64,000 bases of DNA, taken from positions 1,426,001 through 1,490,000 of the forward strand of contig NZ_CP022347.1 of the NCBI RefSeq assembly GCF_002238335.1, in the 5' to 3' direction. The translations under genes and the position numbers were made by a program. A model generated the notes under the pieces. That model was not told where the DNA came from. It made no database searches and worked only from the letters and a program-made list of their open reading frames with translations. The DNA is from Campylobacter avium LMG 24591. GTDB lineage: Bacteria; Campylobacterota; Campylobacteria; Campylobacterales; Campylobacteraceae. Of this stretch, positions 1-9,701 are shown piece after piece; position 1 is the first letter of the stretch; every line of letters begins with the position of its first letter.

Positions 1-2221
1 CTACCTCATCTTGCGTATAAATTTCATATTCTAAAAGATTACTTTTAAGTTCAAAAATCTTTTCAGGATCACTTCCTTGCCCTAGATAAGTTTGCTTATA
101 AAATGCGCTAAAAGACTCGGCTATTTCCTCGTGTGAATTTACAAAATCTAGCACACAAGTATCCTCTTTGTCTTTACAGATTCTATTTAGACGTGATAGA
201 GTTTGCACCGCATTTACTCCACTTAGTTTTTTATCCACATACATCGTATGCAAAAGTGGCTCATCAAATCCAGTTTGGTACTTCTGTGCCACGATTAAAA
301 ACTTATACTTATCTTTTTTAAATTCCTCTTTTAATACACCTTCACTAAATCCATTTAAAGCACTTTCACTATAAGTTTCACCATCAAGATGTAATTCACC
401 AGAAAATGCTACAAGGGCTTCAAATTGTGGATAATAATCTTTTAAATATTTTCTAAAAGCAAAGTAATAATCAATAGCACTCTTTCTACTTTTGGTTACC
501 ACCATAGCCTTTGCCTTAGCCCCTATTTTTTTATAACTATGGGTAAAAAAATGCTCAATCATAATTTCGGCTTTTTTAGCAATGGAATCTTTATGATTTT
601 CCACATAGGCTTTTAGCTTGGCATTAGCTTTCTTTTTATCATAGCGTGGATCATCATCTTTGATAGAGGAAAGAATTTTATAATAACTCTTATAAGTTGT
701 GTAGCCCCTTAAGACATCAAGGATAAATCCCTCCTCAATAGCTTGTTTCATAGAATACAAATGAAAGGGGATAAATTTGACTTCCCCATTTACTTTACAA
801 GGCATTCCAAACATTTCTAGCGTTTTTGGCTTAGGTGTAGCAGTAAAGGCAAAGTATGAAGCATTTTTCTGCAATTTTTTATTTTTTATAATCTCTATTA
901 TTTTTTCATCTAGGCTTTCTTCTCTTGCTTCTTCCTCTTCATCAAGGCTTTTATCTCTGATAGCCTCGCTCATTTTTTGAGCATTTGTGCCACTTTGGCT
1001 AGAGTGTGCTTCATCTATGATGATAGCAAAGGTCTTGCTTTTTAAGCTAGTGATTTCATCTAAGATATAAGGAAATTTTTGAATAGTTGTGATGATGATT
1101 TTCTTGCCTTCTTCTAGTGCGTTCTTTAGCTGTCTGCTTCCTTGCGTGATAGCCTCTACTACTCCGCTAATTCCCTCAAAACCTTTAACATTATCTCTGA
1201 TTTGAGAATCTAGCACCTTTCTATCTGTAATAACAATCACGCTATCAAAGATAAGTTTTGAATCATTGTCATGCAAACTTGCAAGATTATGGGCAAGCCA
1301 CGAGATAGAATTACTCTTGCCACTTCCTGCACTATGCTCTATCAAATAGCGTCTTCCCACACCATTAGCCTTTGCGTCTTCTAAAAGCTTTTCTACTACA
1401 TCAAATTGATGATAACGCGGAAAAATAATGCAATCTTTTAGAACCTTTACAAAATCAAAGATGAGGCTAAGCAAAGTGTCTTTTTTGAGTATCCTTTCCC
1501 AAAGATAGGCGGTTTTGATAGTATCGCTAGGTGGATTTCCTGCACCACTTTGTAAGCCTATTGCCCCACTACCATTATTTAGCCCACGATTAAAGGGCAA
1601 AAATCTTGTTTTGTCCCTCTCTAGTTTTGTACTCATATAGACTAAATCACAATCTAGCGCAAAATGCACAATACAATTTCTCAAAAGCCTCTCTTTTGGG
1701 TCTCTATCTTTTTTATACTGTTCTATCGCATTATAAACATTTTGCCCTGTGAGTTGGTTTTTAAGCTCGATGCTTACAAGTGGCACACCATTTAAGAAAA
1801 TCACCATATCAATAGAATTTTGATTTTCCTTACTATAATAAAGTTGGCGAATGATTGAGAGTGTATTTTTATTATAATTTTCTATGCTTGTGCTATTTAG
1901 TGCATTACTTGGCTTTCTATATGCAAGGCTAAGTTTTATGCCTCGCAATTCTATTCCTTTTTGCAAGGCTTTTACAATACCCTCTTTACTGATTTTAGAA
2001 GCAATGTGCTTTAGAATCTCAATCTTATAGCCCTCCCCTAATCGCTTTTTAAGTTCATCTAATTCTTTACTTTGTGTAGATTCTAAAAAGCTTATAAGCA
2101 ATTCTTTATCAAAGCATAAATCTTTATCATAGTTTTGACTTACTCTTTTTATATAGCCGTTGTGTTCTAGTAGATAGGATTCTATGAAGCTTTCTAAGTC
2201 TTTTTCTTTATAATTGCTCAC
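1..2221 (-). CDS. hsdR: Type I restriction enzyme R subunit (HsdR), 3' end outside window
   Basis: Motor and nuclease subunit of a type I restriction-modification complex; about 740 codons are visible and the C-terminal end lies beyond base 1. The frame is open throughout. In order it shows a PD-(D/E)xK nuclease core (VSIELKNQLTGQNVYN, around 1740-1790), Walker A (EHSAGSGKSNS, around 1300-1345), a DEAH box (IDEAHSSQSG, around 990-1018) and a late helicase motif with QTGFDEPLLHTMYVDK (around 235-280). The start is a GTG at 2221-2219 whose bases overlap the TGA stop of the SIR2-like gene as GTGA, which indicates translational coupling. It is the last visible gene of hsdM-hsdS-sir2-hsdR. Family assignment is secure; activity is inferred. 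Confidence 0.95.
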   Translation of the reverse strand, partial: MSNYKEKDLESFIESYLLEHNGYIKRVSQNYDKDLCFDKELLISFLESTQSKELDELKKRLGEGYKIEILKHIASKISKEGIVKALQKGIELRGIKLSLAYRKPSNALNSTSIENYNKNTLSIIRQLYYSKENQNSIDMVIFLNGVPLVSIELKNQLTGQNVYNAIEQYKKDRDPKERLLRNCIVHFALDCDLVYMSTKLERDKTRFLPFNRGLNNGSGAIGLQSGAGNPPSDTIKTAYLWERILKKDTLLSLIFDFVKVLKDCIIFPRYHQFDVVEKLLEDAKANGVGRRYLIEHSAGSGKSNSISWLAHNLASLHDNDSKLIFDSVIVITDRKVLDSQIRDNVKGFEGISGVVEAITQGSRQLKNALEEGKKIIITTIQKFPYILDEITSLKSKTFAIIIDEAHSSQSGTNAQKMSEAIRDKSLDEEEEAREESLDEKIIEIIKNKKLQKNASYFAFTATPKPKTLEMFGMPCKVNGEVKFIPFHLYSMKQAIEEGFILDVLRGYTTYKSYYKILSSIKDDDPRYDKKKANAKLKAYVENHKDSIAKKAEIMIEHFFTHSYKKIGAKAKAMVVTKSRKSAIDYYFAFRKYLKDYYPQFEALVAFSGELHLDGETYSESALNGFSEGVLKEEFKKDKYKFLIVAQKYQTGFDEPLLHTMYVDKKLSGVNAVQTLSRLNRICKDKEDTCVLDFVNSHEEIAESFSAFYKQTYLGQGSDPEKIFELKSNLLEYEIYTQDEV

Positions 2222-3267
2222 TTGGCATTTCCTTGATTATTTTCTGTCCAAATTTTTACACTTTTATAATCATAAAATGAGATTTGTTTTTGATTATCTA
2301 ATTTTTTATTTTTTTCAACAAAATCTGATAACTCCTGTTTTCCTTTGCCTAAATCAGACACCCCAAAATATATATTTTTAATTTTACTTTTCAAAATAGC
2401 ATCTTGTATGTGTTCATCATTTGATTTCAATGTTGTCCCAAAAATAACCAAATCTCCACCTATAGCACATAGACTTTTATAACAATGATTTAAATAAGCA
2501 TTATGAAGAATTTTAGTTTTTTTCTGCTCTGATGTCCCCTCTGATACAAAAACTGGATACCTATTATTATTTAGCTCTTCTCCAATTTGTTCTTTTAAGG
2601 GTATGCCCGTTCTTGAATATGTCTTTTTGATTATTTCATTACCACTATCAAAAATATGTAATGCTCCGTGTAAATACAAACAAGTATTCCTATGAGAATT
2701 ATTATTAAACACTACATAATTTCCATCATCACTATTACAAAAACCATCAGTAAATCCCTTTATGCCATCTTGAATTTGTTTATTTTCTATTTTTTCTCTT
2801 AATTTTTCCATAGACCAATACAGCAATAGGTCATAATTGAGTGAATATATATTGTCATAATCTTTTATAAAATTTATAGTTGAATTAAATTTATCATCAG
2901 AAATTTCTGTTATTTTTTCTGGGTGGTTATTTGTAACAATATCTACTAAAAATTGCTTTAATTTTTTAGAATCTTCTAATAATTGCTTACATAGTTTTTC
3001 ATCCTGTGTATAAATTTCTATAACTTTAGAAGTATTTTCTAAAGTTTTAACAACTTGTTCAAAATCACTAGTATTGTTATCTTGAAATATTTGGTGGATT
3101 TCTGAATTTTCTTTTATAATTTGCTTATCAATAGCGCTTTGCAATAAACTTGTAAAAGAGAAACGATTCCTATCGTAAGCCATACTAAAACCATTTCCCA
3201 AAAGAAGATGTCTTTTTTGATCTATTTGCTGCAAAACTTCATCATAAGTTAATAATTTGTTATTCAT
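2218..3267 (-). CDS. SIR2-like / DUF4917-type protein inside the type I R-M operon
   Basis: About 349 residues. The pieces expected of a SIR2-like Rossmann fold occur in order: LLLGNGFS near the N-terminus, YSLNYDLLLYW near residue 140, LYLHGALH near 198, and LVIFGTTLKSNDEHI near 273, corresponding to the GxG, NYD, HG and lvvxGxSlxD elements of SIR2_2/DUF4917 proteins. Such domains act as NADases in several anti-phage systems; that role here is inference. An ATG five codons upstream (3282) is in frame, but AAAAGGAG lies directly before the ATG at 3267, so 3267 is preferred. It follows hsdS by 11 bases and overlaps hsdR by 4. Type I operons often carry passenger genes, so it may be unrelated to R-M chemistry. 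Confidence 0.75.
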   Translation of the reverse strand: MNNKLLTYDEVLQQIDQKRHLLLGNGFSMAYDRNRFSFTSLLQSAIDKQIIKENSEIHQIFQDNNTSDFEQVVKTLENTSKVIEIYTQDEKLCKQLLEDSKKLKQFLVDIVTNNHPEKITEISDDKFNSTINFIKDYDNIYSLNYDLLLYWSMEKLREKIENKQIQDGIKGFTDGFCNSDDGNYVVFNNNSHRNTCLYLHGALHIFDSGNEIIKKTYSRTGIPLKEQIGEELNNNRYPVFVSEGTSEQKKTKILHNAYLNHCYKSLCAIGGDLVIFGTTLKSNDEHIQDAILKSKIKNIYFGVSDLGKGKQELSDFVEKNKKLDNQKQISFYDYKSVKIWTENNQGNAK

Positions 3268-3278
3268 TTTTCTCCTTT

Positions 3279-4571
3279 TCATAGATTTATCCTACCACAC
3301 ACAGCTTGGTTTATAAGTGTGGATTTGTATTCTTTTATTAGCTCTATTTGCTTTTTAATCTTTCCTATTATACTATCTATTTTAGAAATTTCAGAATCTA
3401 AAAATTCTGCGATTTGTTTTTGCTCTTGTAGGGGTGGAAGTGGGATTTTAATATCTTTTAAATTTGAAGCATAGATATGAACTATAATTTCCCCCTTAGA
3501 TTCAATGCCTTTATAAAACTTAGCATACTTGGTATTTAGTGCATAGGATAAAAATAAGGCATTATTTTCTTTTTGCCTAAAAATAATAACATCGCCACCA
3601 GCAAATGCTTTATCTTCCCCTAAATATACGATATTTTTACCTATATCCTCTTTGGTTTCACCAGAACCAGCAAAAAGAATATCTCCACGATATATTGGGG
3701 TTGCACTAGGTGAAGTATTTTCAGATATTTTAGAATCTAAAAAGCTTGTGCTAATTTCATAGTTCATATAAATATCCCCATAAAGAAGAGCTTGTTCTCC
3801 ATTCTCTACCAAATCTTGACGCGAGATATTACCACCCTTAGAGAACTTTCCAAAAGTTGCAAGTCGTCTTACTTCCCAATGTGTTGGGATTGCTCCTAAA
3901 TGCTCTATGCCACTATCTTTGAAATTTACATTTTTATCAAGTCCTTTAGTAACGCATTCATTGATGAGGGCCTGTTTTTTCTCATTCAAAAGGGTGATGA
4001 GTTTTTGCTTTTTCTCTATAAAAGTTTCTATGAGCTTACATTTAGAATCCAAAAAATCCGCAATCGCTTTTTGCTCCTCCATGGGTGGCAGTGGGATTTT
4101 AATATTTGAAAATTCGCTCTTGTTAAGAATTGGTAAAATGCTATATCCGCAAAAATATCTTTCTGCAAAGGGCATTGTTGCTAATAGTTGATAAAAAATA
4201 AAATCTGGTAATACCAAATCGGCATTGGGAATCACTGAATTGATTTGTTGATTAGTAATAACCTCTTCAAGATTAATCGCTACTTTTCCAATAGAGGCTA
4301 TGCAAGTTACTAAAATAGAGTTTTTGGGAATTACAAGTGAATCAAAATTTTTTATCCCATTTTGCGATAATTTCCTAAGTGATGATGAAACATATTTTTT
4401 ATCTAAATCACAATCGGTTGGTGTAATAAAAAACATATTATCGCCCCATTCAGAATCCAAAGTGGGTGTTTTTCCTGTAATAATTTCAGCAATATGCTTA
4501 ATTTTCACCACCTCCCAATGCTCCGGAATCTCCCCAAGCCACTCTATACCACTATCTTTGTAAGCTCTCAT
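3279..4571 (-). CDS. hsdS: Type I restriction enzyme specificity subunit (HsdS)
   Basis: 430 residues, the usual size. There are two target-recognition domains in tandem, each opening with the family signature: YKDSGIEWLGEIPEHWEV at residue 4 and FKDSGIEHLGAIPTHWEV near 218. Each half ends in the conserved helix that begins IPLPPMEEQKAIADFLDSK (near 158) and IPLPPLQEQKQIAEFLDSE (near 373). HsdS recognises the two half-sites and positions HsdM and HsdR. The start overlaps the hsdM stop as ATGA. No truncation or homopolymer tract is visible. The recognition sequence cannot be read from this sequence alone. Confidence 0.95.
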   Translation of the reverse strand: MRAYKDSGIEWLGEIPEHWEVVKIKHIAEIITGKTPTLDSEWGDNMFFITPTDCDLDKKYVSSSLRKLSQNGIKNFDSLVIPKNSILVTCIASIGKVAINLEEVITNQQINSVIPNADLVLPDFIFYQLLATMPFAERYFCGYSILPILNKSEFSNIKIPLPPMEEQKAIADFLDSKCKLIETFIEKKQKLITLLNEKKQALINECVTKGLDKNVNFKDSGIEHLGAIPTHWEVRRLATFGKFSKGGNISRQDLVENGEQALLYGDIYMNYEISTSFLDSKISENTSPSATPIYRGDILFAGSGETKEDIGKNIVYLGEDKAFAGGDVIIFRQKENNALFLSYALNTKYAKFYKGIESKGEIIVHIYASNLKDIKIPLPPLQEQKQIAEFLDSEISKIDSIIGKIKKQIELIKEYKSTLINQAVCGRINL

Positions 4572-6481
4572 CGCATTATCTCACTTAGAAGGTTCTGCAC
4601 TTCTTTTTCTAGCTCTTTTAGCTCGCTATCTATTTCACTTAGGCTTCTTGGTGGTGTGTAGGTGTAGAAGTATTTATTAAAAAGTATTTCATAGCCCACA
4701 CTTGCACTCTCCCACGCTATCCAAGAGTTATTTACATAGGGCTTTACTTCACTCTCATAGTAGCTTTGTATATCTACTTTTAGGGGGATTTTCTCTGTGT
4801 TGTTTGTCTTATCAGAATCTAGTAAAAGATTTTCCTCAGCTCTCTTAAGCTTCACGCCAAGATAAGCAAAAAATTCCGCCCTATCTTTGAAATCTTTTGG
4901 CTTAGATTCTAACTCTTTGAGTTTTTCTAAAATTTTATCTTTATCTTTTAGGGCGTTAAACTTCTCATCATCTTGTAAAGATTCTATGCTTTTTGGCTTT
5001 TCTATGAGGATTTTTGTATAACCAAAGTCGCTATTATCTAACACTTTGCAATCCTCATTTTCACTAAAATTCAAGAATAAATCTGTGATTTTTCTTATAT
5101 GCTCTTGTGTCATCTCATTTTGCTTTTGCCCTAAGGACTTTTTCATCTTAGAAAAATATTTATCATTTGTAGCGTTGATAAGCTGGACTTTGCCTCTTTT
5201 AGATTCTGGCTTATTATTTGTGATAATCCATATAAAAGTAGGAATGCCTGTGTTGTAAAACATATTTGTAGGCAGTGCTACTATGGCCTCAAGATAGTCA
5301 TTTTCTATGATGTGCTTTCTTATAGCTACCATACCGCTATCGGAGTTAAAAAGTGATGAACCATTATGCACGCTTGCGATGCGAGAGCCAAGCGGAGTGT
5401 CTTTAGTTACTAGTTTCATCTTGCTTAGCATATTAAGCAAAAACATCATTTGTCCATCGCTTTTGCTTGTGATACCTACTTGGAATCGTAAGTCTTGGCA
5501 ATCCTTTTTCTTATCTATACCTAAATCTTTTTGATCCTTTTCCCAAGATTTACCATAAGGCGGATTTGTTAGCATAAAGTCAAATTTTAGATTCCCAAGC
5601 TTATCATCACTTAATGTTGAGCCGTATTTGATATTGTCTGGATTTTCGCCCTTTATTAGCATATCGGCTTTACATATCGCATAAGTTTCCGGGTTTATTT
5701 CTTGTCCATAGAGATGAATGCTTGCTTTTGACTTTATAAGCCCTTGCGGGTCTGTGATGAAGTCTTTAGATTCTGTTAGCATACCGCCGCTTCCACAGGC
5801 ATTATCATAGATAGTATAGATTCCCTCTTTTAGCCTCTCTTTCACAGGTAAAAATACAAGATGCGTCATAAGCTCGATAATCTCTCTGGGGGTGAAGTGT
5901 TCTCCTGCCTCTTCATTATTTTCCTCATTAAACTTGCGGATTAGCTCTTCAAAGACATAGCCCATACCAAGATTGCTTAAGCCTTTATGGATTATATTAC
6001 CCTTATCATCTAAAACGGGATTAATGGAGAGGTTTATTTTAGAGGAGCAAAAACGTTCAATCACACCATAAAGTATATTTGCCTCATCAAGAGTATCAAG
6101 TTGATTTTTAAATTTAAATTTTGCGATGATGTCTTTTATGTTTTCACTGAAACTATCTAGGTAATTTTCAAAGTTTATTCTGATGTTTGCAGGGTCATTG
6201 AGTAGTGTCTCAAGAGTGAAATTTGAATAGTTGTAAAACTTCATTTTGCTTCCTTGCTTACCACATAATAAAGGTTCTAGATTCTCTATTTTGCCTTTGT
6301 AGGTATTGTAGGTTTGTAGCACTCGCTCTTTTGTAGGCTCTAAGATTATATCAATGCGTCTTAGAATAGTCATAGGCAAAATCACATCGCGGTATTTGCC
6401 CTTGACATACACATCACGTAGCAAATCATCTGCCACACTCCAAATAAAATTAATAATAGGCTGAAAATTTTTTATTTCCAT
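4568..6481 (-). CDS. hsdM: Type I restriction enzyme adenine methyltransferase subunit (HsdM)
   Basis: 637 residues. It has an N-terminal HsdM helical domain, then the N6-adenine methyltransferase domain beginning GEHFTPREIIELM (near residue 193), an S-adenosylmethionine-binding motif I NACGSGGML (near 227), and catalytic motif IV NPPYGKSW (near 307). It modifies host DNA at the sites chosen by HsdS and forms the core complex with it. First gene of the type I operon. A plausible ribosome site (AAGGG) precedes the ATG. The C-terminal about 130 residues are charged and form the part that contacts HsdS in this family. Confidence 0.96.
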   Translation of the reverse strand: MEIKNFQPIINFIWSVADDLLRDVYVKGKYRDVILPMTILRRIDIILEPTKERVLQTYNTYKGKIENLEPLLCGKQGSKMKFYNYSNFTLETLLNDPANIRINFENYLDSFSENIKDIIAKFKFKNQLDTLDEANILYGVIERFCSSKINLSINPVLDDKGNIIHKGLSNLGMGYVFEELIRKFNEENNEEAGEHFTPREIIELMTHLVFLPVKERLKEGIYTIYDNACGSGGMLTESKDFITDPQGLIKSKASIHLYGQEINPETYAICKADMLIKGENPDNIKYGSTLSDDKLGNLKFDFMLTNPPYGKSWEKDQKDLGIDKKKDCQDLRFQVGITSKSDGQMMFLLNMLSKMKLVTKDTPLGSRIASVHNGSSLFNSDSGMVAIRKHIIENDYLEAIVALPTNMFYNTGIPTFIWIITNNKPESKRGKVQLINATNDKYFSKMKKSLGQKQNEMTQEHIRKITDLFLNFSENEDCKVLDNSDFGYTKILIEKPKSIESLQDDEKFNALKDKDKILEKLKELESKPKDFKDRAEFFAYLGVKLKRAEENLLLDSDKTNNTEKIPLKVDIQSYYESEVKPYVNNSWIAWESASVGYEILFNKYFYTYTPPRSLSEIDSELKELEKEVQNLLSEIMR

Positions 6482-6599
6482 AGAAATCCCTTAAAAATTT
6501 GTCTTGTAGAAATTGCTTTTAATCCCAAATCTAGTGTAAATCTTACCTTAAATTAGCTGATAAATTCTAGTAAATTGGCACAACCCCTATACTCCATGT

Positions 6600-6790
6600 A
6601 TTTTTTACAAAAATTTCTCTACGCCATAATCTAGATTCTCGCAGCTTGTTATAAAGATTATTCTTGCGTTCTTTTTGGCTAACATCTCTTGATTTTTTTC
6701 TCAATACGCCATGTAATCGCCACAAGAATATACATAATAAATGGTAAGATTCTTAAATGGATAAGATTTGCAACCCGTATATTTTCTTTA
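6600..6790 (-). pseudogene. Degenerate copy of the small gene at 15624-15818
   Basis: This 330-base gap between res and hsdM contains a clear remnant. Read on the minus strand, one frame gives YSCGDYMAY-stop-EKNQEMLAKKN and then ARIIFITSCENLDYGVEKFL-stop. This parallels HSWGDCAAYLEKNQKIFAKKN and VRRVFISSCENLDYGVKKFL in the 64-residue ORF at 15624-15818. Two nonsense codons and disrupted flanks make it a pseudogene. The rest of 6482-6812 shows only a plausible promoter region for hsdM. Confidence 0.75.
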
Positions 6791-6812
6791 TTTTTGCATT
6801 TGAAAAGTTAAA

Positions 6813-9701
6813 TTAACCCACTATCTCATTAATAACTTCTTTTACGCTACTCTTTTTGTATTTTTCAAAGCCTATAAATTCCCCCACATTTTTATTATAA
6901 TAAAAAAGATAGGTTTGAATCTTTTTGCCTCGATATAAAAACTTCTTGTCTTTAAATATATCCTCAAAGCCTTTTATTTTATCTCTTGGATTTGCCTCTA
7001 TTTTAAGCCCCTTTGGGTCTATGAAAAGAATTTTATATTCTCCATTTTCTTTACTTTTAAACCAAAATATGAAATCTGGATAAAACTTTCTTTCGCTTTG
7101 TGCCTCGCTATCAAAATATGGGATATACAGAGTATCGATATTTTCTACAAGCTTAGAAAAACACCATTCGTATTTCATAAGCCCTTTAGAATCTCTTTGT
7201 AAAAATTCCTCTAAATCTTGTAAAAATTCCCTTTCACTCTCCTCATTTATTGCAAAATTTATCTTAGAATCTCTATCGTTTTTACTATAAATAATAAGCG
7301 GATTATAATAATGCTCTCTTAGTTTTGCACTGATTGTGTAAGAATTAATGGTAATGCTATCTGTATTGTTCTTTATGCTTTGTGTATATTCATCTAGGCT
7401 TATTTTTCCGCTTTCAAACTCCACCTTTAGCTGTGTTTCACTTTTTGCGTTTAAAATAGTTTTTATAATCCCATTTATCTCATTTGCGAAACTTTCTCCC
7501 AAAGTGGTTTTAAAGCTTTGATAATGATTGATTTCATCGCTTAAATCTACAAATTCTTTAAGCTCTTTGTTTCTAGCATTTAAGATTCTATGAATATGGC
7601 TAAAAGTCTTATTTTTATCAAATTCTTGAAAATCCCCGTATTGGATAATTCTCTCGCTTTTATCGTCTAAAAAATCTTTAATTTCCTTTAACGTGTCATA
7701 GCTACATTCTTTATGTATCACGCATTTGCTAAGAGTTAAGACATCTTCATCAAAGCTTTGTATGTATGCCCTCAAGCCCTCTTCTTCCTTTTTAGCAATT
7801 TTATATCTTCTCTCTTTAGATTCTGTATTTTTATACTTTGGAGCAGGAAGAGGGCTTAGAGTATTTGTCTTTTTAAAGCCTTTTAGTGGATATTGAGTGA
7901 TGAAGCTTTCAATCTCTTCTAAAATATATTTAATAGCCTCATTATCGCTCGCTAAGATAAACAAAGTCTCTAGCCCACAAGCAAGAGGGCTTAGAATCTG
8001 CTTTGTGCTATACTCGTGTATATCACAATATCGCATTCTCTTTCGCACATTAGTAAAAGGCTCGATTCTAACACCTCTACCGATAGTTTGCAAAACATAT
8101 TTTTTCGCATTTTTGCTGCCAATGTTGATAAAATAGATAAGATTCACGCGGTTGCTATCCCACCCTTCGCTAAAGACTTTGCTTCCAAGCATAATGTTAA
8201 TGCTTGAATCGCCCTCATTGATATGTTTAAAATAACTCTTTTGCAAATCCTTAAAGCTCTCTACCCCAAGCTCTAATAAATGCTCTTTCTCCCATTTTTT
8301 AGCCTCTGCAATATTAAGCAGCATAAAAGGCTCATTGGCATTCTTACTTTTAAAAGCTAACTCTTTTTCATTTGCCCTAAAACATTCTAAGTTTGAGGGC
8401 TCACTCGCATAAAAGATATTTTCCCTCACATTTTTAGAATCTGTATTTTTCACATATTCTAAAAACTCATCGCTTAAGACATCTTTTGCAAAATACAGCT
8501 CTTGATTTTTTAGTTTTTCATACAGATTTTTGGCTATCTCTTGTATATCTTTATCTTCTTTTAGAATCTGTAATATCGCTTTAAAATACAGCTTTATCCC
8601 AGCATCTTGGGTATTGACCTTATCGGATACGGCGATGATTAGGGGATTATGGTATTGTATATTTGAGATACCAAAGTCCCTAGCCTTACGCAATAACTCC
8701 TTTTTACTTTGTTTGATAGCACTAAAAAGTATAAAGCCCTCGATGATTCGTATTATCCGTTCACTCTCATCACTCTCTTTACTAAAAGATTTGAGATGAG
8801 AATCTAGCACAGCGATATTTTTGCCATATCCATCATTATTAAATTTTTCTAAATTATAATTAAAAGCACAAGTAAAAAAATCTAGCTCATCGCTAAAAGT
8901 CGCTGAAAAATTAAAAATAAAGCCCTTAGAGTAGCCATTATAAGAGTAGCCCTCATACTCCCTAAGCTTATCCCCGCAAGCTATCTCATTGATATAGTAT
9001 TTTCTAATAGATTCTTTGCTATCTCCTCTATGGGCTTCATCTAGCAAGATATACCAGCCATCATTATTGCAGTAATTTTTATAATCAAGTCTTTTGGCAC
9101 TTTTATCTTTGCCCACATTTTGTGCACAATCTAGCAAATCGCTCCTTGCGATAAAAACAGTAGTCTCTCCAAACAAACCACCCTGTGTTGCACTCTCATA
9201 TTCTCTAAGCTCTTTGAGGGTGATGAAATCTGTATTGTGATTATTGTATTTTGCTACATTGTCTTTAAATTGTGCTAAAATCGTATCATTTGGAGCAAGT
9301 AGCATTATGGGCTTATTTGGAATCTTTTTCTCTCTCACTGCCTTACCCAAGAGTGAGAGTAGCTTTATCATCACTATGCTTTTGCCACTGCCTGTCGCCA
9401 TCCAAAAGGACGCACGGTTAATCTCCTCTTTTTCTAGCTTACAATCTTTGTATTGCTCTTTATAGATTCTATAAAGCTTTTCGCCTCTAGTTTTTATATA
9501 ATCAGAATCTTTATAGCACATATATAAGTCTAAGGCTATAAGGGCATTTTGCAAACTTGCTATTTGATAATCTTGCAAGGAAATATCCGCACTAAAGCTT
9601 TTTAAATCATAGTTTTCATAGCTTTCTTTATATTGCACTCTTTTGTTGTTGCATATTTCACTTAAAAGCAAATGTTTTTTTATGCTTGTGTGCTTTGGCA
9701 T
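6813..9701 (-). CDS. Type III-like restriction subunit: DEAD/DEAH helicase-nuclease (Res)
   Basis: 962 residues. SF2 helicase signatures are present: Walker A WMATGSGKSIVMIKLL (near residue 105), motif II LLDEAHRGD (near 224), and a late motif with QTIGRGVRIEPF (near 540). Near the C-terminus YPDFIFWF followed by ILFIDPKGLK (near 880-905) fits a PD-(D/E)xK nuclease, as in type III Res subunits. It would translocate on and cut unmodified DNA in partnership with the Mod encoded at 12669-15305. The ATG shares one base with the stop of the RhuM gene (TAATG), so it belongs to one translational unit. Unlike classical mod-res pairs, three genes separate it from mod. Confidence 0.88.
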   Translation of the reverse strand: MPKHTSIKKHLLLSEICNNKRVQYKESYENYDLKSFSADISLQDYQIASLQNALIALDLYMCYKDSDYIKTRGEKLYRIYKEQYKDCKLEKEEINRASFWMATGSGKSIVMIKLLSLLGKAVREKKIPNKPIMLLAPNDTILAQFKDNVAKYNNHNTDFITLKELREYESATQGGLFGETTVFIARSDLLDCAQNVGKDKSAKRLDYKNYCNNDGWYILLDEAHRGDSKESIRKYYINEIACGDKLREYEGYSYNGYSKGFIFNFSATFSDELDFFTCAFNYNLEKFNNDGYGKNIAVLDSHLKSFSKESDESERIIRIIEGFILFSAIKQSKKELLRKARDFGISNIQYHNPLIIAVSDKVNTQDAGIKLYFKAILQILKEDKDIQEIAKNLYEKLKNQELYFAKDVLSDEFLEYVKNTDSKNVRENIFYASEPSNLECFRANEKELAFKSKNANEPFMLLNIAEAKKWEKEHLLELGVESFKDLQKSYFKHINEGDSSINIMLGSKVFSEGWDSNRVNLIYFINIGSKNAKKYVLQTIGRGVRIEPFTNVRKRMRYCDIHEYSTKQILSPLACGLETLFILASDNEAIKYILEEIESFITQYPLKGFKKTNTLSPLPAPKYKNTESKERRYKIAKKEEEGLRAYIQSFDEDVLTLSKCVIHKECSYDTLKEIKDFLDDKSERIIQYGDFQEFDKNKTFSHIHRILNARNKELKEFVDLSDEINHYQSFKTTLGESFANEINGIIKTILNAKSETQLKVEFESGKISLDEYTQSIKNNTDSITINSYTISAKLREHYYNPLIIYSKNDRDSKINFAINEESEREFLQDLEEFLQRDSKGLMKYEWCFSKLVENIDTLYIPYFDSEAQSERKFYPDFIFWFKSKENGEYKILFIDPKGLKIEANPRDKIKGFEDIFKDKKFLYRGKKIQTYLFYYNKNVGEFIGFEKYKKSSVKEVINEIVG

